Origin: Luteimonas sp. YGD11-2
Lineage (GTDB): Bacteria; Pseudomonadota; Gammaproteobacteria; Xanthomonadales; Xanthomonadaceae
Length of the DNA stretch: 64,000 nt
Direction of reading: 5' to 3'
NCBI RefSeq assembly: GCF_004118975.1
Contig: NZ_CP035376.1
Span: 248,001 to 312,000, forward strand
The notes beneath the pieces are model-generated. The model saw only the letters and a list, made by a program, of their open reading frames with translations, had not been told where the DNA came from and did no database searches. Every line of letters begins with the position of its first letter. Positions within the stretch are counted from its first letter, which is position 1. A program made the translations under genes and the position numbers. This document shows, piece after piece, positions 27,232-36,638 of the stretch.

Positions 27232-28149
27232 TCAGCCCGCCAATCGCTCCAGCAGCCAGGCCCACGCCGGCAGCGTGGCCAGCGACAGCACGATCCCGTA
27301 GCCGACCAGCGCCGCGACCAGTCGCGGCGCGAGGCCGTGGGAGATCGCCAGCGCCGCCGCGGTGATCATGCTGGGCATCGCCGATTCGATCACGTTGGTC
27401 TGGAACATCGGCGGCGGCATCCGGAATGCCAGCGACAGCAGCAACGCGCAGGCCGGCATCAATACCAGCTTGATCACCAGGCCTGCGGCCAGCGGGCGCA
27501 GCTCGTCACGCGGCAGCCGCAGGCGGATCGACAGCCCCACCGCCAGCATCACCAGCGGCAGCAGCGCGTCGGCAAGCTTCTGCAGGCCGCCGGCGATCCA
27601 TGTCGGTGGCTGCTCGGGCATCACCGTCAGGCCCACCGCCAGCGCCCACAGCGGCGGAAACCGCACGATGCGCAACCCGATCTCGCGCATCGTCGGGGGC
27701 GTATCGCCGGAGTAGCGCGCCAGCACGTACAGGCCGAAGGTCGATAGCAGCACGAAGGTGCCGAACTGGTCGTAGACCACCGCGTACGGCAGCGCCTCGT
27801 CGCCCAGCAGCGCACGCACCATCGGAAAACCGATGAAGCTGCTGTTGCCCAGCGCGGTGAGCAGCAGCAGCGCTCCGGTCTCGTCCCGGCGCAGCCGCAG
27901 CACGCGGGCCAGTGCCAGCACCAGCAGCGAACTGATCACCGCCAGCAGCCACGGCGTCACCGCCACCCCGACCAGCGAGGGATCGAAGCGCAGCCGCGGC
28001 ACGTAGATCAGCACCGCCGCCGGCAGGCACACGTACAGCACCACCCGGTTGAGCGTTTCCGCCGCGCTGTCGGGCAACACGTCCAGGCGTGCGAACAGCA
28101 TGCCCAGCGCGAGCATGGTCAGGATCAGTGCGAACGCATCGAATGCCAT
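27232..28149 (-). CDS. AEC family transporter (auxin efflux carrier type)
   Basis: This 305-residue inner-membrane protein has about ten helices, in two halves of five separated by a central polar region. GNSSFIGFPMVRALLG around residues 110-125 is typical of the discontinuous substrate-site helix of this family, and the late helix with FQTNVIESAMPSM is its counterpart. Bacterial members export or import small carboxylates; the substrate here is not known. The ATG at 28149 puts the first helix at residue 5. It is followed by the repeat-bearing gap, and putA ends 90 bp upstream on the same strand. Confidence 0.88.
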   Translation of the reverse strand: MAFDAFALILTMLALGMLFARLDVLPDSAAETLNRVVLYVCLPAAVLIYVPRLRFDPSLVGVAVTPWLLAVISSLLVLALARVLRLRRDETGALLLLTALGNSSFIGFPMVRALLGDEALPYAVVYDQFGTFVLLSTFGLYVLARYSGDTPPTMREIGLRIVRFPPLWALAVGLTVMPEQPPTWIAGGLQKLADALLPLVMLAVGLSIRLRLPRDELRPLAAGLVIKLVLMPACALLLSLAFRMPPPMFQTNVIESAMPSMITAAALAISHGLAPRLVAALVGYGIVLSLATLPAWAWLLERLAG

Positions 28150-28239
28150 GGCGGACCGTGAAGGGGGAGGGCAACGACATGCCTGAAACGACGACGCCAC
28201 GGCAGGCCGTGGCGTCGTGATGGCCGGATGCCGGGAGGA

Positions 28240-31200
28240 TCAGTCTTCGAGCGTCAACAGCGAGGCGTTGCCGCCGGCCGCGGTGGTGTTGACGGTCACC
28301 GCCTTCTCGGTGGCGAAGCGCGCCAGGTAGTGCGGGCCGCCGGCCTTGGGACCGGTGCCCGACAGGCCCTGGCCACCGAACGGCTGCACGCCGACCACCG
28401 CACCGATCTGGTTGCGGTTGACGTAGACGTTGCCCACCCGCACCCGCGCGGTGATCCTGTCGACCGTCTCGTCGATGCGCGAGTGGATGCCCAGCGTCAG
28501 CCCGTAGCCGGTGGTGTTGATGTGGTCGATCACCTGGTCGAGTTCATTCGCCTTCCAGCGGATCACGTGCAGCGCGGGGCCGAACTTCTCGTGGTCGAGC
28601 TGCGACAGCGACTTCAGCTCCCACGCATGCGGCAGGAAGAACGTGCCGTGCTCCATCGCCGGGGTCGGCTGCGCGCGCGCGATCAGCCGCGCTTCGGACG
28701 CCATGCGTTCGGCGTGCTGCTCGAGCATGCGCACCGCCTCGTCGTCGATCACCGGGCCGACGTCGGTCGACAGCAGCGCCGGGTCGCCCACGCGCAGCCT
28801 GGCCATCGCACCGGCCAGCATTTCGATGACCTTGTCGGCGATGTCGTCCTGCACGAACAGCACGCGGGCCGCCGAGCAGCGCTGCCCGGCCGAGGTGAAC
28901 GCCGAACCCAGCACGTCCTTGATCAGCTGCTCGGGCAGCGAGGACGAATCGGCGATCAGCGCGTTCTGGCCGCCGGTCTCGGCGATCAGCACCGCGATCG
29001 CGGCGTCGCGCGCGGCGAGTGCCCGGTTGATCGCGCGCGCGGTGAACGTCGAGCCGGTGAAGGCCACGCCGGCGACGCGGTCGTCGCGGGTCAGCGCACT
29101 GCCCACGGTGGCGCCGTCGCCCGGCACGAACTGCAGCACGTCGGCGGGAACGCCGGCCTCATGCAGCAGCTCGACCGCGTAATAGCCGGTGAGCGTGGTC
29201 TGCTCCGCCGGCTTGGCGATCACGCTGTTGCCGGCGGCCAGCGCCGCGGCCACCTGGCCGGCGAAGATCGCCAGCGGGAAGTTCCACGGGCTGATGCATA
29301 CGAACACGCCGCGGCCGGCGAGCTGCAGCGTGTTGCTCTCGCCGGTGGGGCCGGGCATCGCCTCGGGCAGGAACAGGGTGCGCGCCTGGCCGGCGTAGTA
29401 GCGCAGGAAGTCCACCGCCTCGCGCACTTCGGCCACGCCATCGGGAATGCTCTTGCCGGCCTCGCGCGTGCACAGCGCGATGAACTGCGGCATGCGCGCT
29501 TCCAGCAGGTCGGCGGCATGTTCGAGGATCGCCGCACGCGAGGCGGCCGGAATGGCGTCCCAGCGCGGCTGCGCGGCGACCGCGTTGGCGAGCGCACGTT
29601 CCACCGTGGCCTCGTCGGCCGGCAGCCAGTGGCCGACGGTCTGGCGGCGATCGGCGGGGTTGGTCACCGCGATCTGCATGCCGCCCGGCTGCGCGCCCGG
29701 CACCAGCGGCGCCGCGCGCCAGCCCATGCCGTGCGCATTGACCTGCTCGGCGAGCTGGCGCAGCTGGTCGTCGTTGGCGAGGTTGACGCCCATCGAATTG
29801 CTCCTGTCGTGGCCCTGGCTGCGGTAGAGGTCGACCGGCAGCGGAATGCGGGGGTGGGGAATGCTGTCGTAGCCGGCGACCGTCTCGACCGGGTCCTGCA
29901 CCAGCGCCTCGACCGGCACGGTCTCGTCGCTGATGCGGTTGACGAAGCTGGAGTTGGCGCCGTTCTCGAGCAGGCGCCGCACCAGGTACGGCAGCAGGTC
30001 CTCGTGGCTGCCCACCGGCGCGTACACGCGGCAGGGCACGCCGAGGCGGTCGGCCGGGATCACCTCGGCATACAGGTCGTCGCCCATGCCGTGCAGCTTC
30101 TGGAACTCGTACGGCGTGGTCTTGGCGCGCGCCGGTGCCGGCAGGTACAGCCCGGCCATGCGGTGCACCGCGGCGATGGTGTGTGCGTTGTGGGTGGCGA
30201 ACATCGGGTACACGAGGTCCGCGGCCTCCAGCAGCCTGCGCGCAGTGGCCAGGTAGCTGACGTCGGTGTTGGGCTTGCGGGTGAACACCGGGTAGTCGGG
30301 GTGGCCATCGACCTGGGCGCGCTTGATCTCGCTGTCCCAGTAGGCGCCCTTGACCAGCCGCACCGGGATGCGGCGGCCACCCTGGCGGGCGAGGTCGATG
30401 ATCCAGTCGAGCACGAACGGCGCACGCTTCTGGTAGGCCTGCACGACGATGCCGAAGCCTTCCCAGCCGGCCAGCGACGGGTCGCGCCAGGCGCGCTCGA
30501 TGACGTCGAGCGACAGTTCCAGGCGGTCGGCTTCCTCGGCGTCGATGGTCAGGCCGATGCCGTGGCCCTTCGCCTGCTGTGCCAGCGACAGCAGTGCCGG
30601 CACCAGTTCCGCCAGCACGTTGGCGCGGTTGGCATGCTCGTAGCGCGGATGCAGCGCCGACAGCTTCACCGAGATCGATGGTGCCGCGAACACCGCGTCC
30701 GGGCCGTCGCCGCGCGGGCGGTCGCGGTGCTGGCCGATCGCATCGATGGCCAGGCGGTAGGCCTTCAGGTAGCGCGCGGCGTCGGCGTCGGTGAGCGCGG
30801 CCTCGCCGAGCATGTCGAAGGAATAGCGGTAACTGGCGTTCGCACCCTTGCGGCTGCGCGCCAGCGCCTCGTCGATGGTGCGGCCCATCACGAACTGGTG
30901 GCCCATGATCTTCATCGCCTGGCGGGTGGCCAGGCGGATCACCGGCTCGCCGACGCGGCCGATCAGGCGCTTGAACGCGCTGTGGGCATCGCGGCGGGTT
31001 TCATCGGCAAGGTCGACCAGCCGCCCGGTCAGCATCAGGCCCCAGGTGGAGGCGTTGACCAGCAGCGAATCCGACTGGCTCATGTGCTTCTTCCAGTCGG
31101 CCTCGCCGAGCTTGTCGCGGATCAGGCGGTCGGCGGTGTCCTCGTCGGGGATGCGCAGCAGGGCTTCGGCCACGCACATCAGCAGCACGCCTTCCTCGCT

Positions 31201-31440
31201 GCCGAGGTCGTACTGCTGCATGAAGGCCTCGATCGCGCCCTGGTGGCGTGCGCGCTCGCGCACCCGGCGCACCAGGTCGGCGGCGGTGGCCTGCACCGCG
31301 GCGGTGTCGGCGGCCGGCAGGCGTGCCCGGTCGAGCAGGGCGCGGACGTGGGTCGCCTCGTCGCGGATCCACGCCGAGGTGATGGCCGCGCGCGGTGCCG
31401 CCGGCTGCGGGGGAAGCTCTGGGGAGACGATTTCGGACAC
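28240..31440 (-). CDS. putA: bifunctional proline dehydrogenase/P5C dehydrogenase PutA
   Basis: PutA oxidises proline to glutamate in two steps. The 1066-residue protein has an FAD-dependent PRODH barrel in its first half (IPVRLVKGAYWDSEIK, RVYAPVGSHEDLLPYLVRRLL) and an aldehyde dehydrogenase in its second half (ISPWNFPLAIFAGQ, catalytic Glu in VLIAETGGQNALI, catalytic Cys in SAGQRCSAARVL). The N-terminal ribbon-helix-helix domain of E. coli PutA is absent, so this one is an enzyme only and does not repress its own gene. The GTG at 31440 (VSEIVSPELPPQ) is chosen because upstream sequence looks non-coding; no clear ribosome site supports it. It is divergent from coxB. Confidence 0.92.
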   Translation of the reverse strand: MSEIVSPELPPQPAAPRAAITSAWIRDEATHVRALLDRARLPAADTAAVQATAADLVRRVRERARHQGAIEAFMQQYDLGSEEGVLLMCVAEALLRIPDEDTADRLIRDKLGEADWKKHMSQSDSLLVNASTWGLMLTGRLVDLADETRRDAHSAFKRLIGRVGEPVIRLATRQAMKIMGHQFVMGRTIDEALARSRKGANASYRYSFDMLGEAALTDADAARYLKAYRLAIDAIGQHRDRPRGDGPDAVFAAPSISVKLSALHPRYEHANRANVLAELVPALLSLAQQAKGHGIGLTIDAEEADRLELSLDVIERAWRDPSLAGWEGFGIVVQAYQKRAPFVLDWIIDLARQGGRRIPVRLVKGAYWDSEIKRAQVDGHPDYPVFTRKPNTDVSYLATARRLLEAADLVYPMFATHNAHTIAAVHRMAGLYLPAPARAKTTPYEFQKLHGMGDDLYAEVIPADRLGVPCRVYAPVGSHEDLLPYLVRRLLENGANSSFVNRISDETVPVEALVQDPVETVAGYDSIPHPRIPLPVDLYRSQGHDRSNSMGVNLANDDQLRQLAEQVNAHGMGWRAAPLVPGAQPGGMQIAVTNPADRRQTVGHWLPADEATVERALANAVAAQPRWDAIPAASRAAILEHAADLLEARMPQFIALCTREAGKSIPDGVAEVREAVDFLRYYAGQARTLFLPEAMPGPTGESNTLQLAGRGVFVCISPWNFPLAIFAGQVAAALAAGNSVIAKPAEQTTLTGYYAVELLHEAGVPADVLQFVPGDGATVGSALTRDDRVAGVAFTGSTFTARAINRALAARDAAIAVLIAETGGQNALIADSSSLPEQLIKDVLGSAFTSAGQRCSAARVLFVQDDIADKVIEMLAGAMARLRVGDPALLSTDVGPVIDDEAVRMLEQHAERMASEARLIARAQPTPAMEHGTFFLPHAWELKSLSQLDHEKFGPALHVIRWKANELDQVIDHINTTGYGLTLGIHSRIDETVDRITARVRVGNVYVNRNQIGAVVGVQPFGGQGLSGTGPKAGGPHYLARFATEKAVTVNTTAAGGNASLLTLED

Positions 31441-31813
31441 GGCAACCGCGCAGGACAGGGAAACGGTCCATTCTAGGTGGCGGCCCCGGTCGCGGACAGA
31501 CCGATCCGGCCGCTTCCACGCGTCGCAATGGCGCATGATTCAGCTTGCCGCCGCGTGAGGAAGGGCGCTCCACGGTCATCGTCGCCCGGGTCGCGCAGGC
31601 GTCGGGGGGCACCGGCCGCGTCGCGCCGCGGTTTTACCCCGCGCCGGTGCCGCGACGCGCGGCTGCTTGCCCCTCGCAAGCGCGCGCCGCTACCATGCAG
31701 CGATTATCCGCAGTACGCCGCCGCTTCTGCGCACGTCCCCGGCTCGCCGGGAACAGTAGATGGTCGCGTCCGCTGCCAGCCATCCGCCATCAGGCATTCG
31801 GGGTCCCATCGTG
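31441..31813. other. 373-bp divergent intergenic region between putA and coxB
   Basis: No gene is supported here. It should contain the putA (leftward) and coxB (rightward) promoters, though no consensus pair stands out. A 6-bp stem, GCTTGC/GCAAGC at 31665-31681, and a longer GC-rich hairpin-prone stretch at about 31612-31664 are visible. Either could be part of the coxB leader. Confidence 0.5.
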
Positions 31814-32773
31814 ATGCAAGCCGGTCGTTCCAACCCCTGGGGCATGCGCTGCGCGCTCATCGCGCTCGCCATGTCCGCGCCCGCCACGGCGCTCGCGCAA
31901 TCCGCAGATCCGCACCGGTGGCAGCTCAACATGGGCCGCGGCGTCACCTCCACCGCCCAGCATGCCTACGACGCGCACATGTTCGCGCTGTGGGTGTGCG
32001 TGGCGATCGGCGCGATCGTGTTCGCGGCGATGGGCTGGGCGATGTTCTTCCACCGCAAGTCGCGCGGTGCGGTGGCGGCGCAGTTCAGCCACAACACCAT
32101 CGCCGAGGTCATCTGGACGGTGATCCCGGTGATCCTGCTGGTGATCATGGCGATCCCCGCCACCCAGAAGCTGATCGCGATGTACGACACCCGCGATTCC
32201 GAGATGACCGTCAAGGTCACCGGCTACCAGTGGATGTGGACCTACGAGTACATGGGCGAGGACGTCACCATCGTCAGCCGCATGGACCGCGAGAGCGACC
32301 GCCTGCGCCAGGATCCCTCGGCCACCCGCGAGCAGCTCGAGGCCCACGGCAACTACCTGCTCGAGGTCGACAACGAGCTGGTGCTGCCGGTCGACACCAA
32401 GGTCCGCTTCGTGATCACCGCCGACGACGTCATCCATTCCTGGTGGGTACCGGCGCTGGGCTGGAAGCAGGACGCCATCCCCGGAATCATCAACGAGGCC
32501 TGGACCGAGATCCTCGAGCCGGGCGTCTACCGCGGCCAGTGCGCCGAGCTGTGCGGCAAGGACCATGCCTTCATGCCGATCGTGGTGCGCGCCGTGCCGC
32601 GCGCCGAGTTCGACACCTGGCTGGCCGCCGAGAAGGTCGCCAACGCGCCGCAGCCGGCGCCCCCGGCCGCGCCGGCCACCCCCGCGCAGCCGGAAGTGGA
32701 GCCGGCCGCCCCCGCCGCGGACGCCACCGCGCGCATTCCTGCCGAGACGATCGCCGCGCCTGTCGCCGGCTGA
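31814..32773 (+). CDS. coxB: cytochrome c oxidase subunit II
   Basis: Subunit II takes electrons from cytochrome c through its CuA centre. The 319-residue precursor has a signal ending near ALAQS, two membrane helices (about 50-125) and a periplasmic cupredoxin domain. CuA ligands are the His of IHSWWVPALGWKQD and the C-x3-C-x3-H-x2-M set in GQCAELCGKDHAFM. A 50-residue Ala/Pro tail follows; no heme c motif (CxxCH) is present, so it is a plain aa3-type subunit. The ATG at 31814 is three bases after a GTG that could also start. It begins the oxidase operon. Confidence 0.95.
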   Translation: MQAGRSNPWGMRCALIALAMSAPATALAQSADPHRWQLNMGRGVTSTAQHAYDAHMFALWVCVAIGAIVFAAMGWAMFFHRKSRGAVAAQFSHNTIAEVIWTVIPVILLVIMAIPATQKLIAMYDTRDSEMTVKVTGYQWMWTYEYMGEDVTIVSRMDRESDRLRQDPSATREQLEAHGNYLLEVDNELVLPVDTKVRFVITADDVIHSWWVPALGWKQDAIPGIINEAWTEILEPGVYRGQCAELCGKDHAFMPIVVRAVPRAEFDTWLAAEKVANAPQPAPPAAPATPAQPEVEPAAPAADATARIPAETIAAPVAG

Positions 32774-32803
32774 TCGATCCCACCCAGACTTCCAGGCCAC
32801 GCC

Positions 32804-34486
32804 ATGTCCACCCATACCGCCCACGCCGACCACACCACCGACGAGCACGGCCACAAGCAGAGCTTCGTCGAGCGCTGGTTCTTCTCCACGAACCACAAGG
32901 ACATCGGCACGCTGTACCTGCTGTTCTCGTTCGTGATGTTCATCATCGGCGCCGCGATGAGCGTGATCATCCGCGCCGAGCTCACCGTGCCCGGCCTGCA
33001 GATGGTCGAGCCGATGTTCTTCAACCAGATGGTCACCATGCATGCGCTGGTGATGATCTTCGGCGGCGTGATGCCGGCCTTCGTGGGCCTGGCCAACTGG
33101 ATGATCCCGCTGCAGATCGGCGCGCCGGACATGGCGCTGCCGCGCATGAACAACTGGTCGTTCTGGATCCTGCCGTTCGCCTTCGCGATGCTGCTGATGA
33201 CGCTGTTCCTGCCCGACGGCGGCCCCGCCAGCGGCTGGACGCTGTACCCGCCGCTGTCGCTGCAGGGCGGCAACAACGTCGCGTTCACCATCTTCGCCAT
33301 CCACATGATGGGCATCAGCTCGATCATGGGCGCGATCAACGTCATCGCCACCGTGCTCAACATGCGCGCGCCGGGCATCGACCTGCTGAAGATGCCGATC
33401 TTCTGCTGGACCTGGCTGATCACCGCGTTCCTGCTGATCGCGGTGATGCCGGTGCTGGCGGGCGCGGTGACCATGCTGCTCACCGACAAGTTCTTCAGCA
33501 CCAGCTTCTTCTATGCCGCCGGCGGCGGCGACCCGGTGATGTACCAGCACATCTTCTGGTTCTTCGGGCATCCCGAGGTCTACATCATGATCCTGCCGGC
33601 ATTCGGCGTGGTCTCGGAGATCATCCCGACCTTCAGCCGCAAGCCGCTGTTCGGCTACCAGGCGATGGTCTACGCCACCGCGGCGATCGCGTTCCTGAGC
33701 TTCATCGTCTGGGCCCACCACATGTTCACCGTGGGCATGCCGCTGGGTGGCGAGATCTACTTCATGTTCGCCACCATGCTGATCGCCATCCCCACCGGGG
33801 TGAAGGTGTTCAACTGGGTGTCGACGATGTGGCGCGGCGCACTGACCTTCGAAAGCCCGATGCTGTGGTCGATCGCGTTCGTGATCCTGTTCTCGATCGG
33901 CGGTTTCTCCGGGCTGATGCTCGCCATCGTGCCGGCCGACTTCCAGTACCACGACACCTATTTCGTGGTCGCGCACTTCCACTACGTGCTGGTGACCGGC
34001 GCGCTGTTCGGCATCATCGCCGCGGTGTACTACTGGTGGCCGAAGTGGTCCGGGCGCATGTACAACGAGGCCTGGGCCAAGGTGCACTTCTGGTGGACGG
34101 TGGTGTTCGTCAACCTGCTGTTCTTCCCGCAGCACTTCCTCGGCCTGGCCGGCATGCCGCGCCGCATCCCGGACTACAACGTGGTGTTCGCCGACTGGAA
34201 CCTGGTCAGCTCGATCGGTGCGTTCGGCATGTTCGTCACCCCGTTCATGATGTTCGGCATCCTGTTCCATTCGCTGAAGAAGGGTGCGCCGGCCCCGGCA
34301 CGTCCATGGGAAGGCGCGCGTGGCCTGGAGTGGACGGTGCCGTCGCCAGCTCCGCACCACACCTTCACCACCCCGCCGGTGATCCGCCCGGGCGACCTGG
34401 CGCATGGCGATGTCGAACACCTGGACTACGACGACACCAGCTCGCACATCGACACCGCGACCGACAGCAATGCAAGAAAGGCCTGA
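32804..34486 (+). CDS. ctaD: cytochrome c oxidase subunit I
   Basis: Subunit I holds heme a and the heme a3-CuB site that reduces oxygen and pumps protons. The 560-residue protein has about twelve membrane helices. The motif FWFFGHPEVYIMILPAFG has the CuB His and the cross-linked Tyr, AHHMFTVG has the paired CuB His residues, and VAHFHYVL carries the heme ligands. WFFSTNHKDIGTLY at the start of the first helix is typical. The His-rich N-terminus (HTAHADHTTDEHGHK) is unusual but common in this order of bacteria. Its 3' end overlaps the start of the next small gene by 17 bp. Confidence 0.97.
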   Translation: MSTHTAHADHTTDEHGHKQSFVERWFFSTNHKDIGTLYLLFSFVMFIIGAAMSVIIRAELTVPGLQMVEPMFFNQMVTMHALVMIFGGVMPAFVGLANWMIPLQIGAPDMALPRMNNWSFWILPFAFAMLLMTLFLPDGGPASGWTLYPPLSLQGGNNVAFTIFAIHMMGISSIMGAINVIATVLNMRAPGIDLLKMPIFCWTWLITAFLLIAVMPVLAGAVTMLLTDKFFSTSFFYAAGGGDPVMYQHIFWFFGHPEVYIMILPAFGVVSEIIPTFSRKPLFGYQAMVYATAAIAFLSFIVWAHHMFTVGMPLGGEIYFMFATMLIAIPTGVKVFNWVSTMWRGALTFESPMLWSIAFVILFSIGGFSGLMLAIVPADFQYHDTYFVVAHFHYVLVTGALFGIIAAVYYWWPKWSGRMYNEAWAKVHFWWTVVFVNLLFFPQHFLGLAGMPRRIPDYNVVFADWNLVSSIGAFGMFVTPFMMFGILFHSLKKGAPAPARPWEGARGLEWTVPSPAPHHTFTTPPVIRPGDLAHGDVEHLDYDDTSSHIDTATDSNARKA

Positions 34487-34613
34487 TCCACGCCAGGATC
34501 CCGCCCGCGTCGCCGGAAACCGGCGGCGCGCGCGGCGTACCGCGCTGGTGATCGGCGCGGTGGCGGTGACGATCTACGTGGTCTTCATACTTTCGGGAGT
34601 ACTGGGACGGTGA
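34470..34613 (+). CDS. small cytochrome oxidase assembly protein (47 aa)
   Basis: The 47-residue product has a basic N-terminus (GNRRRARRTALVIG) and one membrane helix (LVIGAVAVTIYVVFILSGVL). This resembles the small assembly protein seen between ctaD and ctaG in many beta- and gammaproteobacteria. It overlaps ctaD by 17 bp, and its TGA overlaps the GTG start of ctaG, so it is very likely translated. A role in copper insertion or complex assembly is inferred from position only. Confidence 0.75.
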   Translation: MQERPDPRQDPARVAGNRRRARRTALVIGAVAVTIYVVFILSGVLGR

Positions 34614-35197
34614 GCGGGGCGCGCAAGTCGGATGTGGTCAAGCTGGTCGGCGTGGCGGTGGCGGCGTTCGCCTTCACCTTCTCGCTGGTGCCGATCTACC
34701 GCATCGCCTGCGAGAAGGTGTTCGGCATCCGTCTCGACGGGTCCGCGGTCAGTGAATCCGCCGCGGTATCCGCCACGCCGGTCGCCGAGCGCTGGGTGAC
34801 GGTGGAATTCGACGGCAGCGTCAATTCCAAGCTGCCGTGGTCGTTCCGCCCCAACGAGACCAACCGGCGCGTGCGCGTGGGCGAGGTCTACGAGACCACC
34901 TACTACGCGCACAACAACAGCGCGGGCCCGGTGGTCGGCAGCGCAACGCCTTCGGTGGCGCCGGCGCGTGCGTCGGGCTACTTCCAGAAGACCGAATGCT
35001 TCTGCTTCACCCTGCAGACCCTGCAGGCCGGCGAGACCCGTGACATGCCGGTGCGTTTCATCATCGACCCGGCACTGCCGGCCGACGTGAACACGGTTAC
35101 CCTCTCCTACATGTTCTACAAGAACGACCTCGCCACCGAACGCCTGTCGCAGGCGCCGCGGGCCGGGGCGCTCTCCACCGCGCGCGCGACGCGCTAG
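34610..35197 (+). CDS. ctaG: cytochrome c oxidase assembly protein CtaG (Cox11)
   Basis: CtaG/Cox11 delivers copper to the CuB site of subunit I. The 195-residue protein has one N-terminal helix (VGVAVAAFAFTFSLVPIYRI) and a periplasmic Ig-like domain. The Cu(I)-binding CFCF motif is at residues 130-133 (KTECFCFTLQTLQAG), and Cys34 beside the membrane is also conserved in the family. The GTG start overlaps the stop of the small upstream gene. The last 20 residues are an Ala/Arg-rich tail without clear function. Confidence 0.95.
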   Translation: MSGARKSDVVKLVGVAVAAFAFTFSLVPIYRIACEKVFGIRLDGSAVSESAAVSATPVAERWVTVEFDGSVNSKLPWSFRPNETNRRVRVGEVYETTYYAHNNSAGPVVGSATPSVAPARASGYFQKTECFCFTLQTLQAGETRDMPVRFIIDPALPADVNTVTLSYMFYKNDLATERLSQAPRAGALSTARATR

Positions 35198-35234
35198 AAC
35201 CCCAACCGACCGCAGCATCCGACGGAACACCGCC

Positions 35235-36116
35235 ATGGCCCAAGCTCCCGCTACCCACGACAGCGACACCTACTTCGTGCCGCATCAAAGCAAGTGGCCG
35301 CTGTTCGCGTCGGTCGCCCTGTTCGTGACCATGTTCGGCCTGGCCGGCTGGTTCAACGATTCCGCCTGGGGGCAGGTCACCTTCTTCGTCGGCGTCGCCG
35401 GACTCTGCGCGATCCTGTTCAAGTGGTTCGCCGACGTGATCCTGGAGTCGGTGTCGGGCTACTACAACAAGCGCGTCGACGGCTCGTTCCGGATGGGGAT
35501 GGTGTGGTTCATCTTCTCCGAGATCATGTTCTTCGGCGCGTTCTTCGGCGCGCTGTTCTACGCCCGCACGCTGGCGTTGCCGTGGCTGGGTGGCGAAGGT
35601 TCCGGGATGGCGACCAACGAGGTGCTGTGGGGCGGTTTCAGCGCGGCCTGGCCGAGCGCCGGCCCCGGCGACGTCGGCGGCGGCTTCCAGACCATCCCGG
35701 CCTGGGGTCTGCCGCTGCTCAATACCCTGCTGCTGCTGGCGTCGGGCGTGACCATCACGATCGCCCACCACGCACTCAAGGCCGGCCATCGCCTGCAGCT
35801 GCTGTGGTTTCTCGGCGCCACCATCGCGCTGGGCTGCATCTTCCTGTTCTTCCAGATCGAGGAATACATTCACGCCTACCGCGACCTCAACCTGACCCTG
35901 GGTTCGGGTATCTACGGTTCCACGTTCTTCATGCTCACCGGCTTCCACGGCGCGCACGTGACGCTGGGCACGATCATGCTGATCGTGATCTGGTTCCGTT
36001 GTCTGAAAGGCCACTTCACCCGCGAGAACCACTTCGCCTTCGAAGCGGTGGCCTGGTACTGGCACTTCGTCGACGTGGTGTGGCTGATCCTGTTCCTGTT
36101 CGTCTACGTGGTCTGA
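35235..36116 (+). CDS. ctaE: cytochrome c oxidase subunit III
   Basis: This 293-residue subunit has seven membrane helices and stabilises the oxidase core. Typical blocks are YFVPHQSKWPLFASV near the start, FRMGMVWFIFSEIMFFGAFF, TLLLLASGVTITIAHHAL and GSTFFMLTGFHGAHVTLGT, and the C-terminal WYWHFVDVVWLILFLFVYV. The conserved Glu in SEIMFF is present. A GGAA-like ribosome site lies just before the ATG. It is the last structural oxidase gene; accessory genes follow. Confidence 0.96.
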   Translation: MAQAPATHDSDTYFVPHQSKWPLFASVALFVTMFGLAGWFNDSAWGQVTFFVGVAGLCAILFKWFADVILESVSGYYNKRVDGSFRMGMVWFIFSEIMFFGAFFGALFYARTLALPWLGGEGSGMATNEVLWGGFSAAWPSAGPGDVGGGFQTIPAWGLPLLNTLLLLASGVTITIAHHALKAGHRLQLLWFLGATIALGCIFLFFQIEEYIHAYRDLNLTLGSGIYGSTFFMLTGFHGAHVTLGTIMLIVIWFRCLKGHFTRENHFAFEAVAWYWHFVDVVWLILFLFVYVV

Positions 36117-36138
36117 CGGCGGAATCCGGTCTGCCGGT

Positions 36139-36162
36139 CCGGACGGGTCGCGGCCCGTCCGG
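36139..36162 (+). terminator. GC hairpin after ctaE, possible weak terminator
   Basis: CCGGACGGG (36139-36147) and CCCGTCCGG (36154-36162) form a 9-bp stem around TCGCGG, 22 bp past the ctaE stop. There is no T-run, so it may be an mRNA-stabilising or pausing hairpin and not a true terminator. The rest of the 244-bp gap shows no gene. Confidence 0.35.
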
Positions 36163-36360
36163 TTCCCGGGCCGCAGGATGTGCCGGGCGCGGGCGCGGCG
36201 ACGCAGGATCCCGGCGGGAGAGTCGGAGCGGCGGATGGGCAGCGGGGTGGGCCCGGCGCACGACGCAGGCTGGCCGGATCGTCATCAGCCGGTAGCGATG
36301 TCACACCGGCTGCAGGCGTGGCCGCGGCGCAGCACACGCGGCCGCTCACGCCGGGCGCGG

Positions 36361-36579
36361 TTACCCGCCGACGCCGTGCGGCTCGATCCAGCCCATCCAG
36401 ATCGCCAGCATCACCAGCAGGATCAGCGCCACGGACAGGCCGATGCGCTTGGTCAGCGCATTGACCGTGCGCTTGGTCTCGCCCTTGTCGACCAGCATGT
36501 AATACAGGCCAGTGCCGAGGTTCCACAGGATGAGCACCAGAAAGGCGGCGATCAGCAGGATCTTCAGCGAGTCGTTCAT
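36361..36579 (-). CDS. DUF2909 family twin-helix membrane protein
   Basis: The 72-residue product has two membrane helices (about 6-28 and 48-66) with a basic loop KGETKRTVNALTKRIG between them, the DUF2909 pattern. Members often lie in cytochrome oxidase operons next to surf1, as here, and are called twin transmembrane proteins. Unlike its neighbours it is read leftwards, from a start 60 bp before surf1. It may affect oxidase assembly or supercomplexes, but no function has been shown. Confidence 0.85.
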   Translation of the reverse strand: MNDSLKILLIAAFLVLILWNLGTGLYYMLVDKGETKRTVNALTKRIGLSVALILLVMLAIWMGWIEPHGVGG

Positions 36580-36638
36580 TGCGGTCTCCGGCGCAGGCTG
36601 CGCATGAGCGGATTATTGCAGCCGTCGCGGAGCAGCGG

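Noticed and set aside
28228..31476. Open plus-strand frame of over 1000 codons opposite putA
   Set aside because: It mirrors the codon pattern of putA, has Arg/His/Gly-rich composition and no motif; putA has both complete enzyme domains.
31441..31536. Longer PutA start at the ATG at 31536
   Set aside because: The extra 32 residues are Arg/Trp-rich and look unlike the family; the GTG at 31440 gives the expected SEIVSPELPP start, though its ribosome site is weak.
31790..34447. Long open minus-strand frame opposite coxB and ctaD
   Set aside because: It is a GC-rich shadow of the oxidase genes with Arg/His/Asp repeats and no recognisable domain.
36117..36360. Possible small gene or RNA after ctaE
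   Set aside because: Only a 9-bp GC hairpin is seen; there is no start with ribosome site and no tRNA or riboswitch pattern.
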